This document shows positions 23,334-30,256 of a DNA stretch of 46,394 bases, one piece after another. Source of the stretch: Patescibacteria group bacterium (GTDB lineage: Bacteria > Patescibacteriota > Doudnabacteria > UBA920 > 2-01-FULL-50-11); contig JAMDAJ010000059.1 of assembly GCA_023485925.1 (NCBI GenBank), positions 1 to 46,394 of the forward strand, read 5' to 3'. The notes below the pieces were generated by a model. The model searched no databases. It was not told the origin of the DNA and worked only from the letters and a program-made list of their open reading frames with translations. Positions within the stretch are counted from its first letter, which is position 1, and every line of letters starts with the position of its first letter. The translations under genes and the position numbers were made by a program.

Positions 23334-23363
23334 CAAAAAAATGAATAAAGGCTGGCGTGGATT

Positions 23364-24947
23364 TTACTGATTTTGAACAGTAATCGTAACGCTGTCGGTG
23401 GCAGTCTGGCCACCCGAGCCGATGCAGGTAAGCGTGTAAGTATCGTTCCCGTAAACCTGGATAGTGGCATAACCGGACGTTTGATTGTAGCCGCCGGGTG
23501 TAACCGATGCCGATGTGGCGTTCTGACAAGACCAGCTTAAAATCACGCCGTCGCCGGAGTTTGTTACGGTCAGTGGAACAGCGTTAATATCGGCGCTTAA
23601 GCTTAGCGCGCCCGCTCCCCCGCCGCTTCCGGAAGATGAGGGCAAACATTGGCCGCAGGGTCCGGGATTGGGTCCGGAATAAGTTTGGTAGACGCCGCTG
23701 TTATCTTGGCCGGCGTTGCAAGCGGGCACCGCCGGACATTCCTCAACCGCCACGGTGTTCGGGTCGTCACATTGACAGACTTGGGTGGCATTGCCACTCT
23801 CCGCGTTCGTATCGGTCAAGGCGTTGGCGTTCTTATAAGTGGTCTCGCCTAAATTGCCGGAATTCGGCGTTTGACCCAAAGCCGCGGTGTTGCTTCCAAA
23901 AATCCCGCCGGAGAAAAGCCGGAAAAAGGCCCAGGCCGAACCTTCGGTAATAGCCGCATATAGAACGTTGTTGGTCAAATAATCCCGGTTAAGCAGTCTT
24001 TGTACGGACACCTGCACTACCTTGGCAACATAACCGCCGGGGCTTCTGATCTGGCCGGAAGTGTCGCCAAGCGTAAAATTTACGGTTGCGCCGCCTGAAC
24101 CAGGGTATGTCACCTTGCCGGTCTTGTAAAAATCCGACGTGCGCAAAGCGGGGTTGGTAGAAAGCTGCGCCAAGGCGGCGAGGTCGTCTTTGTTGCGGCT
24201 GCTTTTATATCCTTCCGAGTTCGCGATTTCAGAAGCCGCTGACGACTGCGCCTGATTTTTTGTCGCTATCGCGGCGCCCTGATATTTGAAATACAAAGTT
24301 TCCGGGGTCTCCTGGGCGCCCAACAAAGCCAATTGCGGATAAATACCGGGGTCCTGAAACGCGGCGCTGTTGGAACTCCCCAGAGGCGTGGCGTTGACCT
24401 TCGGCAAATTCTTTACGGCCGGCTGCTGGGTGGTGATGGTGGAAAGATCGACGTATACGCGGGAGTAATTCATGCCGCCGCGAAAAACCTCGTCATATCC
24501 CATATCCACGAGCTTGCGGTCGGTGGGATCAAGGTACTTATCAAAAAGAATGCGGTAACGGAACACCACGTCGGAAAGCGAACGGTTATAGCCGTAATAA
24601 TCGGTTATCTGCAATTTTTTGTTCAGTTGACTCCCTATCCACTTGCCCATGGCAATGCCGGCGCCGTAGAGCGTGGCTGTAAAAATATTCTTAAGGACGT
24701 TGCGGGTCCCCCGATTAGGGTCGGCCGCCACCTGGATTGGCACGCAGGAACCGAATAAGCCGGGCCCAATGCCGTTCACGCCGCAATCCAATTCCATTTT
24801 GTCGCCTTCGCCCGAGAAATCAAACGCCCGGGCGGTCGGCGTCGATAGAACAAAAGCGACATTACCCAAAGGCGTAAACGCAACCAGCGCCAATACGAAT
24901 ATAAGCAAAAATTTGTACGCGGTGAGGGTCCGTTTTTCGTAAGCCAT
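23364..24947 (-). CDS. Secreted protein with C-terminal Ig-like domain
   Basis: This 527-aa protein has a signal sequence (YKFLLIFVLALVAFTPLGNVAFVL, cleavage near ARAFD). A middle region (about 60-330) contains a helical part (LYGAGIAMGKWIGSQLNKKLQITDYYGY) and repeated Tyr/Asp-rich segments. A Cys-rich patch (CQCDDPNTVAVEECPAVPACNAG) follows, and the final ~90 residues (LSADINAVPLTVTNSGDGVILSWSCQN...ATDSVTITV) look like an Ig-like/PKD-type domain with a Cys pair. It starts the VirB6 pair with a 30-base gap. A periplasmic or surface component of the secretion machine, in the position of VirB5/pilus-tip proteins, is plausible but not shown. Confidence 0.7.
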   Translation of the reverse strand: MAYEKRTLTAYKFLLIFVLALVAFTPLGNVAFVLSTPTARAFDFSGEGDKMELDCGVNGIGPGLFGSCVPIQVAADPNRGTRNVLKNIFTATLYGAGIAMGKWIGSQLNKKLQITDYYGYNRSLSDVVFRYRILFDKYLDPTDRKLVDMGYDEVFRGGMNYSRVYVDLSTITTQQPAVKNLPKVNATPLGSSNSAAFQDPGIYPQLALLGAQETPETLYFKYQGAAIATKNQAQSSAASEIANSEGYKSSRNKDDLAALAQLSTNPALRTSDFYKTGKVTYPGSGGATVNFTLGDTSGQIRSPGGYVAKVVQVSVQRLLNRDYLTNNVLYAAITEGSAWAFFRLFSGGIFGSNTAALGQTPNSGNLGETTYKNANALTDTNAESGNATQVCQCDDPNTVAVEECPAVPACNAGQDNSGVYQTYSGPNPGPCGQCLPSSSGSGGGAGALSLSADINAVPLTVTNSGDGVILSWSCQNATSASVTPGGYNQTSGYATIQVYGNDTYTLTCIGSGGQTATDSVTITVQNQ

Positions 24948-24970
24948 ATTCGCGAGGGAATTAAATGCCT

Positions 24971-25139
24971 TAAGAAACTGCCTGAGAAGTCGCTTTCTTA
25001 GCGAAATTCCAAATTTTCGAGCGAAAGCGTTGAAGAGGAACGAAGGCGTAATAGCAGCATTACGGCGAGTTCTGATGAAACGCTTGCAGCCGAAAATCTG
25101 GAATTGCAGCAGAAATGGATCTTTTCAGACAGTTTCTTA
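24971..25139. repeat. 169-bp imperfect palindrome between two secretion-locus genes
   Basis: The ends TAAGAAACTG (24971-24980) and CAGTTTCTTA (25130-25139) pair exactly. The centre CGTAAT-AGCAGC-ATTACG is at 25047-25064. In between, segments such as AATTCCAAATTTTCG and CGAAAATCTGGAATT pair with a few mismatches. The palindrome overlaps the 3' end of the TSP3 gene by three bases and stops 24 bases before the next ATG. No T run follows it on the minus strand. Confidence 0.8.
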
Positions 25140-26078
25140 GAGTCCGGAGCCGGAGAAATCCGCCTCAGTAAAATTCGCGTCCTCTCCGCCGACAATGGAA
25201 ATGATCTTGAGCTGGTGAATTATTTCGCTCCAACCGGAAAGGTCTTCGGAATTTTCCAGCATCGCCAGTTTTTCGTCGGCGATCTTTTTCAAAGCGCCAA
25301 AAAATATCAAAGTATTTTTCTGCGTCTCCACGCTTGATTTCGGCACGCGCAATTCGCGGAGCCGTGCCAAATAACTTGCAAACTTTTCGGAAAGCGCTTT
25401 CGCATCCGACAGAGAATCAGCGCTGAAAGCCTGACCGAACGCGCTATCAATGCCTCCGCTGGAGAATTCGTTGATGATCTTGGAAACAGCCAGCTGGTAT
25501 TCTTGCAAGCTCGCATCGGAATCGGGGACCAGCTTGATATCCGAGTCCGGGATGGTCGGCAGCACCGCCGCCTGGTCGAGTTTCAAAAAGTTGTTCATTT
25601 CCGCCTCGCTGTCCACGCCCTCTGCCGACAATTGATTCTTTACTTCCTCGACAAAATTATCCACCGGCGACGGTTTTGACTGGACGGCGCTTGTTACGGG
25701 ACTGGCGGAATCCGTCGGGTCGGTTCCGGCTGCAACTTCCGCACCGTCGCTTAAGCCGTCGCGGTCGGTATCGGACACCATGGGGTTGGTTCCGAAAAGA
25801 TACTCTTGTTTGTTGGTCAGGCCGTCCTTGTCCGGATCGGCCTCGGCCCCCGCAATGGAAACGCGAGTTATGGTCTCGTCACTGAAATACTGTTGATACC
25901 AGGATATCGGAATAACGGTTCGAGTCAACGCTTGTTTTTTGTCGCTTGCGGGCAGTAAAAAAAACGCCGCGACCAAAATCAAAAGCGCGGCGATGGCCGA
26001 ATAAAAAACGAGCTTCTTTCTGCGTTGCCAAAAATTTTCAGAACTGAAACGACGTTCCAGCACGTCTTGCTTGGACAT
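25137..26078 (-). CDS. Membrane-anchored protein with thrombospondin type 3 repeats
   Basis: This 313-aa protein has a short cytoplasmic N-terminus, one membrane helix (KLVFYSAIAALLILVAAFFLL) and then calcium-binding TSP3-type repeats at about 80-120 (DPDKDGLTNKQEYLFGTNP, DTDRDGLSDGAEVAAGTDP). The D-x-D-x-D-G-L spacing is the EF-hand-like calcium loop. The C-terminal ~180 residues are helical without known motifs. It is the first gene after the 26.18-kb promoter. Such repeats give rigid calcium-bound stalks on surfaces. Confidence 0.82.
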   Translation of the reverse strand: MSKQDVLERRFSSENFWQRRKKLVFYSAIAALLILVAAFFLLPASDKKQALTRTVIPISWYQQYFSDETITRVSIAGAEADPDKDGLTNKQEYLFGTNPMVSDTDRDGLSDGAEVAAGTDPTDSASPVTSAVQSKPSPVDNFVEEVKNQLSAEGVDSEAEMNNFLKLDQAAVLPTIPDSDIKLVPDSDASLQEYQLAVSKIINEFSSGGIDSAFGQAFSADSLSDAKALSEKFASYLARLRELRVPKSSVETQKNTLIFFGALKKIADEKLAMLENSEDLSGWSEIIHQLKIISIVGGEDANFTEADFSGSGL

Positions 26079-26163
26079 TCGGGAGTTTTATTTATTTTTG
26101 GTTTCCCCGAACTGTAGATTATATGCTCAATATTCACGGGCTTTCCCCAACTTTTCTGATTTA

Positions 26164-26192
26164 ATTATAGCACAACCATATTCAAAAGTCAA
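26164..26192 (-). promoter_or_regulatory. Main promoter of the secretion locus
   Basis: On the minus strand TTGACT (26187-26192), 17 bases and TATAAT (26164-26169). The start near 26157 gives a leader of about 80 bases to the TSP3 gene. Confidence 0.8.
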
Positions 26193-26281
26193 TAAAAAAC
26201 CTCTGCGCTGGCTCCAGTTTTAAAAGGAATTAGCTTCTCTCTTTTTTTGAATCTCTTTTACCCTGACAAAAAGAACGAAGG

Positions 26282-26310
26282 ATGACAAAAATCCTAAAAA
26301 GTGATATAAT
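26282..26310 (+). promoter_or_regulatory. Promoter of the 26336 secreted-protein gene
   Basis: ATGACA (26282-26287), 17 bases and TATAAT (26305-26310), divergent from the secretion-locus promoter. The leader would be about 20 bases. Confidence 0.7.
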
Positions 26311-26335
26311 TAAGTCAGTAAAAACATCTTGTTCT

Positions 26336-26896
26336 ATGAAACAAAATTTTTTTCTTAAATCCATAAGTTCTCTCCTTGTTCCGGCCGTATTGTTTTTAAC
26401 CGTACCGGCGATTTTCCTCCCGTCGCACGAAGCGAACGCATTTGTTTTTAGCTTACCTAAAGGACAATTCTCGCCTTTTGGCGGGAACATTGTCACCAAA
26501 GAACTGAATGTCTGCCTACGCAGCATTCCGTTCCCTCCCTATGTACTGACAATACCTTTTTACGTATTTTTAGTTTATCAACCCAGTCCAGCCGGATTAT
26601 ACTGGCTCTTTGGCATCTCACAGCTGTACGAAGAATATGAATTCGAGGAAACCGCGAACAGTCTCGGCAACTATCTCATCGGCGCGGACAAGGCGTGGCG
26701 GGCTTTCTGTGATATCAACGGCGCAACACTACCCACAACCGTGAGCGGCACTACCTGGACAGGCGTTTTTTTTGAAATGCCGATAACCGGCGTGGCTTGG
26801 AAAATGGGCACCAGTTGCCGCGTCCCTCCGCAATACGTCACGGACGAGTGCCATCAAAAAGTCGCAAAGCGAACCCTTAAACAAATCGCGCCGTGA
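26336..26896 (+). CDS. Secreted protein of unknown function
   Basis: The protein has 186 residues from ATG 26336; an upstream in-frame start at 26282 lies within the promoter. A clear signal peptide (MKQNFFLKSISSLLVPAVLF..., cleavage near EANA) leads to a mature part rich in aromatic and Pro residues (RSIPFPPYVLTIPFYVFLVY). Four Cys (in NVCL, AFCD, SCRV and DECH) could form two disulfides. It is not recognised. It is divergent from the secretion locus and shares its regulatory gap, which hints at, but does not prove, a common role at the surface. Confidence 0.7.
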   Translation: MKQNFFLKSISSLLVPAVLFLTVPAIFLPSHEANAFVFSLPKGQFSPFGGNIVTKELNVCLRSIPFPPYVLTIPFYVFLVYQPSPAGLYWLFGISQLYEEYEFEETANSLGNYLIGADKAWRAFCDINGATLPTTVSGTTWTGVFFEMPITGVAWKMGTSCRVPPQYVTDECHQKVAKRTLKQIAP

Positions 26897-26982
26897 TAAG
26901 TTCCCCGACGTCAGTTCTCGCCCTTCGGCGCCAAACGGAATAATCGTTTAGACAAGCCGAGCAAAAAAATTTAACGAACAAA

Positions 26983-27012
26983 AAAATCCCAAGCTGTCTG
27001 GCCTGGGATTTT
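26983..27012. terminator. Bidirectional terminator between convergent genes
   Basis: AAAATCCCA (26983-26991) and TGGGATTTT (27004-27012) pair exactly around 12 bases. A/T tracts on both sides serve either strand. Confidence 0.75.
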
Positions 27013-27044
27013 AAAAATCGCAAAATTTATTGCCTCCCGGCCGA

Positions 27045-27150
27045 ATACCCCGATGCTTGCTTCGGGGATGAAGACCGAACAGGAGGCGGGCCGGCGGAGC
27101 CGACACTTGGGCAACAAAGCCCCCGGATACCCCGCGGCTTGCCGCGGGGA
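27045..27150. repeat. Pair of related C/G hairpins
   Basis: ATACCCCGA...TCGGGGATG (about 27046-27070) and ATACCCCGCGG-CTTG-CCGCGGGGAGG (27127-27152) share one design. The second is followed by TTTATTTTT and could also terminate plus-strand transcripts. Confidence 0.6.
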
Positions 27151-27161
27151 GGCTTTATTTT

Positions 27162-27956
27162 TCAATCAAAACTCTCCCCTTCAGGATACCCGGCGGTGCT
27201 GCCCGCCATCACCGCTTTCGGGGAATAACCGGCGGCCAAAAATCCCGACCAGGTCTTAAAGCCGAACTTAGCCCCTTCCGAAATAAGATAGATTGTGCCG
27301 TTATCATTGACCAGCGTACCGTCGCGGTATTGCATATCAGGAAGCTTGGGCAAGCTCTCGTCCAAAGTAGTGCTGGGAAAAACCGAATCGAACGTATAGC
27401 CATAAGAGGAAAAAACTTCGGCCGAAGGGAAAGGCTTGCGGCCTTGAGCGGTGATGAGATTTATGGTGCTGGAAACATCCACCAGCGAGCCGGCGGGATG
27501 GTTCACATAAATCAGATCGAGTCCGACGGCGGCGGCTTTGGGGTATGCGTTGAGGGCGGCGGCATAATAAAAACGGCCGTCCGCTTTCAGAAAAGCCATT
27601 TCGGTCAAACTCGGAATGGGGTGAACCCCGTCGTCGAACATCAAATACATCGTCCGACCGTCAGTAGTGTCCAAAACCAAAGTGTTAGGAGCGAACTTTA
27701 AATTCGGCCCCTGCGGCAAACCCATATCAGCTTCGCTAGCCGGCAGGACCATATCAAAAGTGTAGCCGTAAGAGGAAAAAACGTCTGTCGAAGGGAAGCC
27801 TAAGCGCTGCCCGTTTTGAATTAGGTAAACGGTCCCGTCCGCTGCCACCAGCTGGCCGGGTTTATGAGCGACTTGGGCTGCGCCGGCGAACGAAAAGGGC
27901 AGAACTAGCATCAGACCCACAAAACTTATTAGATTCAGGAGTTTTTTATTTCTCAT
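27162..27956 (-). CDS. Secreted protein of three repeated modules
   Basis: This 264-aa protein has a signal peptide (LLNLISFVGLMLVLPFSFAGAAQ). Three modules of about 75 residues follow, recognisable by GTVYLIQNGQRLGFPSTDVFSSYGY, then INLITAQGRKPFPSAEVFSSYGYTF, and a last, shorter GTIYLISEGAKFGFKTWSGFLAAGY. Each begins after a PAGSLV/KPGQLV-like strand. Such modules occur as tandem units in other surface proteins of this group (family impression); ligand unknown. It lies 53 bases downstream of rsmA on the same strand, so it may be read from the same transcript. Confidence 0.72.
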   Translation of the reverse strand: MRNKKLLNLISFVGLMLVLPFSFAGAAQVAHKPGQLVAADGTVYLIQNGQRLGFPSTDVFSSYGYTFDMVLPASEADMGLPQGPNLKFAPNTLVLDTTDGRTMYLMFDDGVHPIPSLTEMAFLKADGRFYYAAALNAYPKAAAVGLDLIYVNHPAGSLVDVSSTINLITAQGRKPFPSAEVFSSYGYTFDSVFPSTTLDESLPKLPDMQYRDGTLVNDNGTIYLISEGAKFGFKTWSGFLAAGYSPKAVMAGSTAGYPEGESFD

Positions 27957-28009
27957 GATTTTGCCTTAATCGACATCTTCAGTATAAACGAGCGCCCCCG
28001 AAAAAGAAA

Positions 28010-28867
28010 TCATGCCGAGCGCCCCCTCTCCCAGACTCTTAGCAACCGCGCCCAATCCGCCAAAGAGAGCTCTTGCGGCCGAACGGTTGGCGATAGCCCC
28101 GCGGACTTCACCAGCGCGGCCGCGAGGGTTTTTGGCAGGTGCAACCCCGCGGCCAAATTATTTTCCAATGTTTTACGGCGGTGGGAAAAACCGACCTTCA
28201 CCAATCGGAAAAAAGATTTCTCGTCGGCCTCCACGACGAAATTTTGATACGGAACAAGTTTTAAAATTACGGAATCCACCTCCGGCGACGGGAAGAAACT
28301 TTCACGAGTGACCAAGGAAACCATCTCCGGCCGACTGTAGGCCTGCACGGCAACCGCAAGCACGCTCATCTCGCCGGGAGCGGCGCAGACCCGCTCCCCC
28401 ACTTCTTTCTGGACTAAAAGTACGATAAGTTCCGGTTTCTTTTTTAAGACCAGCAAATTTTCTAAAATCCTACCGGTGAGATAATATGGAATGTTTGCCA
28501 CAACCTTGAACGAAGTGAATAGCGGGTAATGGGTAGTGAGCAGGCTCGAAATGTCTAGCTTTAAAAAATCGCCATCGACGATTTCTACATTCTGGAATTT
28601 TTTCAGAACAAAACGCAGGGGCTTGATAAGCCGTCGGTCTTTTTCAATGGCGACCACTTGCCCGGAGCCTTTGCACAGGGCCTCGGTAAGCGTGCCAAAA
28701 CCCGCGCCGATCTCCACGACCAGATTAGAAGGCTCAAGCGCCGCCGCGGCCACAATTTTATCGAGCGCGACCCTATCGACCAAAAAATTCTGCCCGAGTT
28801 TATCTGCTGGACGAACGTGAAGACGGGAGAGCAAAGATTTGAGAGTGTTAAGCTCGGTTAAATCCAT
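28010..28867 (-). CDS. rsmA: 16S rRNA (adenine(1518)-N6/adenine(1519)-N6)-dimethyltransferase
   Basis: The 285-aa enzyme (also called KsgA) dimethylates two adjacent adenines near the 3' end of 16S rRNA late in 30S assembly. The N-terminus has DKLGQNFLVD; motif I is VVEIGAGFGTLTEAL; the acidic EKD follows; the catalytic motif is NIPYYLTGRIL. FFPSPEVDSVILKL and a C-terminal helical domain complete it. The length is standard. It follows the G5/psi-barrel gene by 17 bases. Next to rpfB/yabE-like genes is its usual place in Firmicutes and Actinobacteria, so this may be an old arrangement. Confidence 0.97.
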   Translation of the reverse strand: MDLTELNTLKSLLSRLHVRPADKLGQNFLVDRVALDKIVAAAALEPSNLVVEIGAGFGTLTEALCKGSGQVVAIEKDRRLIKPLRFVLKKFQNVEIVDGDFLKLDISSLLTTHYPLFTSFKVVANIPYYLTGRILENLLVLKKKPELIVLLVQKEVGERVCAAPGEMSVLAVAVQAYSRPEMVSLVTRESFFPSPEVDSVILKLVPYQNFVVEADEKSFFRLVKVGFSHRRKTLENNLAAGLHLPKTLAAALVKSAGLSPTVRPQELSLADWARLLRVWERGRSA

Positions 28868-28884
28868 GAAAGCAAAATTAGAAA

Positions 28885-29847
28885 TTATTCCCCACTTATT
28901 AATTTTTCCACTTTCACCTCGATAGTGCCGGTGCCGAGAGTCGCCAATTGCTTGAAGGCCGCGGCATCAAGATCCAAGATGCGACCGGGATGAACCGCCT
29001 GGTCCGGCCCCCGGTCGTTGACCCGGACAATGATGGACTTGCCGGTCGAAAGGGCGGTCACGCGAAGCCAGCTGCCCTTGGGAAAATATGGATGCGCCGC
29101 GCAAAGACAGCCCTTGTAAACATACCAGCTGGCCCGCCCGCTTTCTTGAGTTTCCACCTCAATCCTGCTCCCCCGCCTAACAATGCGCGAGGTTGGCTCC
29201 TTGGTCACGTTGGAAGCGAGAATCTTCCGACTGACCTCCTGACCGTTACGGTACCGCACGGAATACTTAACCCGCTTTTCACCCGTGCTACCATCCCGCA
29301 CCACCACCTCGCTGCCGTAAAGCGCTCCGGGGTCGTGCTCGTAGACCGTGGTAAAATCCACCGGCTCCGTTCGTTCTTCCTCCGCCACCGCCACTCGGAC
29401 GATTCTCACCCGCATGCCCTGATAGACCGTCGAGGACAGATCCGGCGTAACCTCATCTTTCGGGCCAAGCGTGATTTGGAACTTATTTAAAAACTCCTCA
29501 ACCGTTCCGGCGGTAGTGCTCGCAAAATTCCGCTGTCCCCCGTCATCAACACTGACCGTAACCGGCATCCGGTAATCTATCACCATGCCGGAAACGACCG
29601 GCGTTTCAGCCGGCAGCGAAAGTTCGGTTCCAGTAAGCGGAATAGCCTGCTCGGTCATAACACCGGAAACCGACGGGCTTTCCGTCAAAACTTGAAAAGC
29701 AAATCCCCGGCTTTGCAAAGTCACCACTTTCGCTACAAGAGTTTTGGCCGGCGAATGAAAGTTGAGATAAGAGCCCGCAGCCAAACCTAACAAGAGTATC
29801 GCAAGATACCTGATTTTCAATTTGAAAGATTGGGCATTATCTCTCAT
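28885..29847 (-). CDS. Ubiquitin-like DUF348/G5/double-psi-barrel cell-wall protein (YabE/RlpA-like)
   Basis: This 320-aa protein has one N-terminal membrane helix (IRYLAILLLGLAAGSYL). A DUF348-type strand region (VTVSVDDGGQRNFASTTAGTVEEFLNKF) follows, then a G5 domain (about 155-220, TTVYEHDPGALYGSEVVVRDGSTGEKRVKYSVRY in parts). The C-terminal double-psi beta-barrel reads SGRASWYVYKG...PKGSWLRVTALSTGKSIIVRVNDRGP. The D in VNDRGPD matches the conserved Asp of RlpA-type barrels. Related proteins remodel peptidoglycan at septa or spores. It precedes rsmA and has its own promoter. Confidence 0.85.
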   Translation of the reverse strand: MRDNAQSFKLKIRYLAILLLGLAAGSYLNFHSPAKTLVAKVVTLQSRGFAFQVLTESPSVSGVMTEQAIPLTGTELSLPAETPVVSGMVIDYRMPVTVSVDDGGQRNFASTTAGTVEEFLNKFQITLGPKDEVTPDLSSTVYQGMRVRIVRVAVAEEERTEPVDFTTVYEHDPGALYGSEVVVRDGSTGEKRVKYSVRYRNGQEVSRKILASNVTKEPTSRIVRRGSRIEVETQESGRASWYVYKGCLCAAHPYFPKGSWLRVTALSTGKSIIVRVNDRGPDQAVHPGRILDLDAAAFKQLATLGTGTIEVKVEKLISGE

Positions 29848-29886
29848 GAGTTACGGGGAAATTCTGGCGCATCTCTATATAACTAA

Positions 29887-29914
29887 AGTATACCAAATCA
29901 AACGTAAGTGTTAT
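29887..29914 (-). promoter_or_regulatory. Promoter of the G5/psi-barrel-rsmA unit
   Basis: Minus-strand ATAACA (29909-29914), 16 bases and TATACT (29887-29892), about 40 bases before the ATG. Confidence 0.5.
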
Positions 29915-30092
29915 ATATTTGTCTAATTTAAGCCAAAAAAATATGTTGTGGAAAAAATCATCCCCGGTTTTCCTCTAACTTAAGCGAAAAAATCATGATA
30001 TTGGCGCCTCACCCAACCCTGAGAACATTGACCGCAAGGGCAATTTTTGGTAAACTGCAAGATGTAAAATATTCATAAAGGATCCTTGAATT
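29915..30092. other. Divergent intergenic region, no gene seen
   Basis: Between the two cell-wall genes this part is A/T-rich and non-coding. A weak -10-like TAAAAT (30064-30069) is the best candidate for the plus-strand start. Confidence 0.4.
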
Positions 30093-30132
30093 TAGGCTGA
30101 ATTATCTAAAAGATTTCGAGAGCCTATTTTTA
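30093..30132 (+). terminator. Hairpin with T tract in the leader of the LysM-M23 gene
   Basis: TAGGCT (30093-30098) pairs with AGCCTA (30121-30126), with an inner ATCT/AGAT pair, followed by TTTTTATT. It could be an attenuator or end a short leader RNA. Confidence 0.5.
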
Positions 30133-30135
30133 TTC

Positions 30136-30230
30136 TCAAAGGGCCTTTGACGAAACGCTCCCTCAAAAGAGGGGCCAGAGGGGTTAAACAAACGTCCGGT
30201 TGCCAAGCTAAGTTACCCAACCGACTTTGA
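30136..30230 (+). promoter_or_regulatory. Structured leader, possible c-di-AMP (ydaO/yuaA)-like riboswitch
   Basis: Ends TCAAAG (30136-30141) and CTTTGA (30225-30230) can close a helix. Inside, in order, are TTGACGAAAC, a CCCTC-AAAA-GAGGG hairpin followed by GCCAGAGGGGTTAAAC, and CCAAGCTAAGTTACCC. These recall three landmarks of the ydaO aptamer (CCGAAUCC, GAGGAACC..GGGGUUAAUC, AGCUAACUCC). The middle part with AGGGA/CCCG is missing or much shortened, so identity is doubtful. The c-di-AMP class often controls wall hydrolases such as the gene downstream. Confidence 0.3.
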
Positions 30231-30256
30231 ATTCTCAACCGATCTCAATCAAAAAA

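Noticed and set aside
24998..25337. Short frames on both strands over the 24.97-25.14 kb gap
   Set aside because: They mirror each other because of the 169-bp palindrome and have no start signals.
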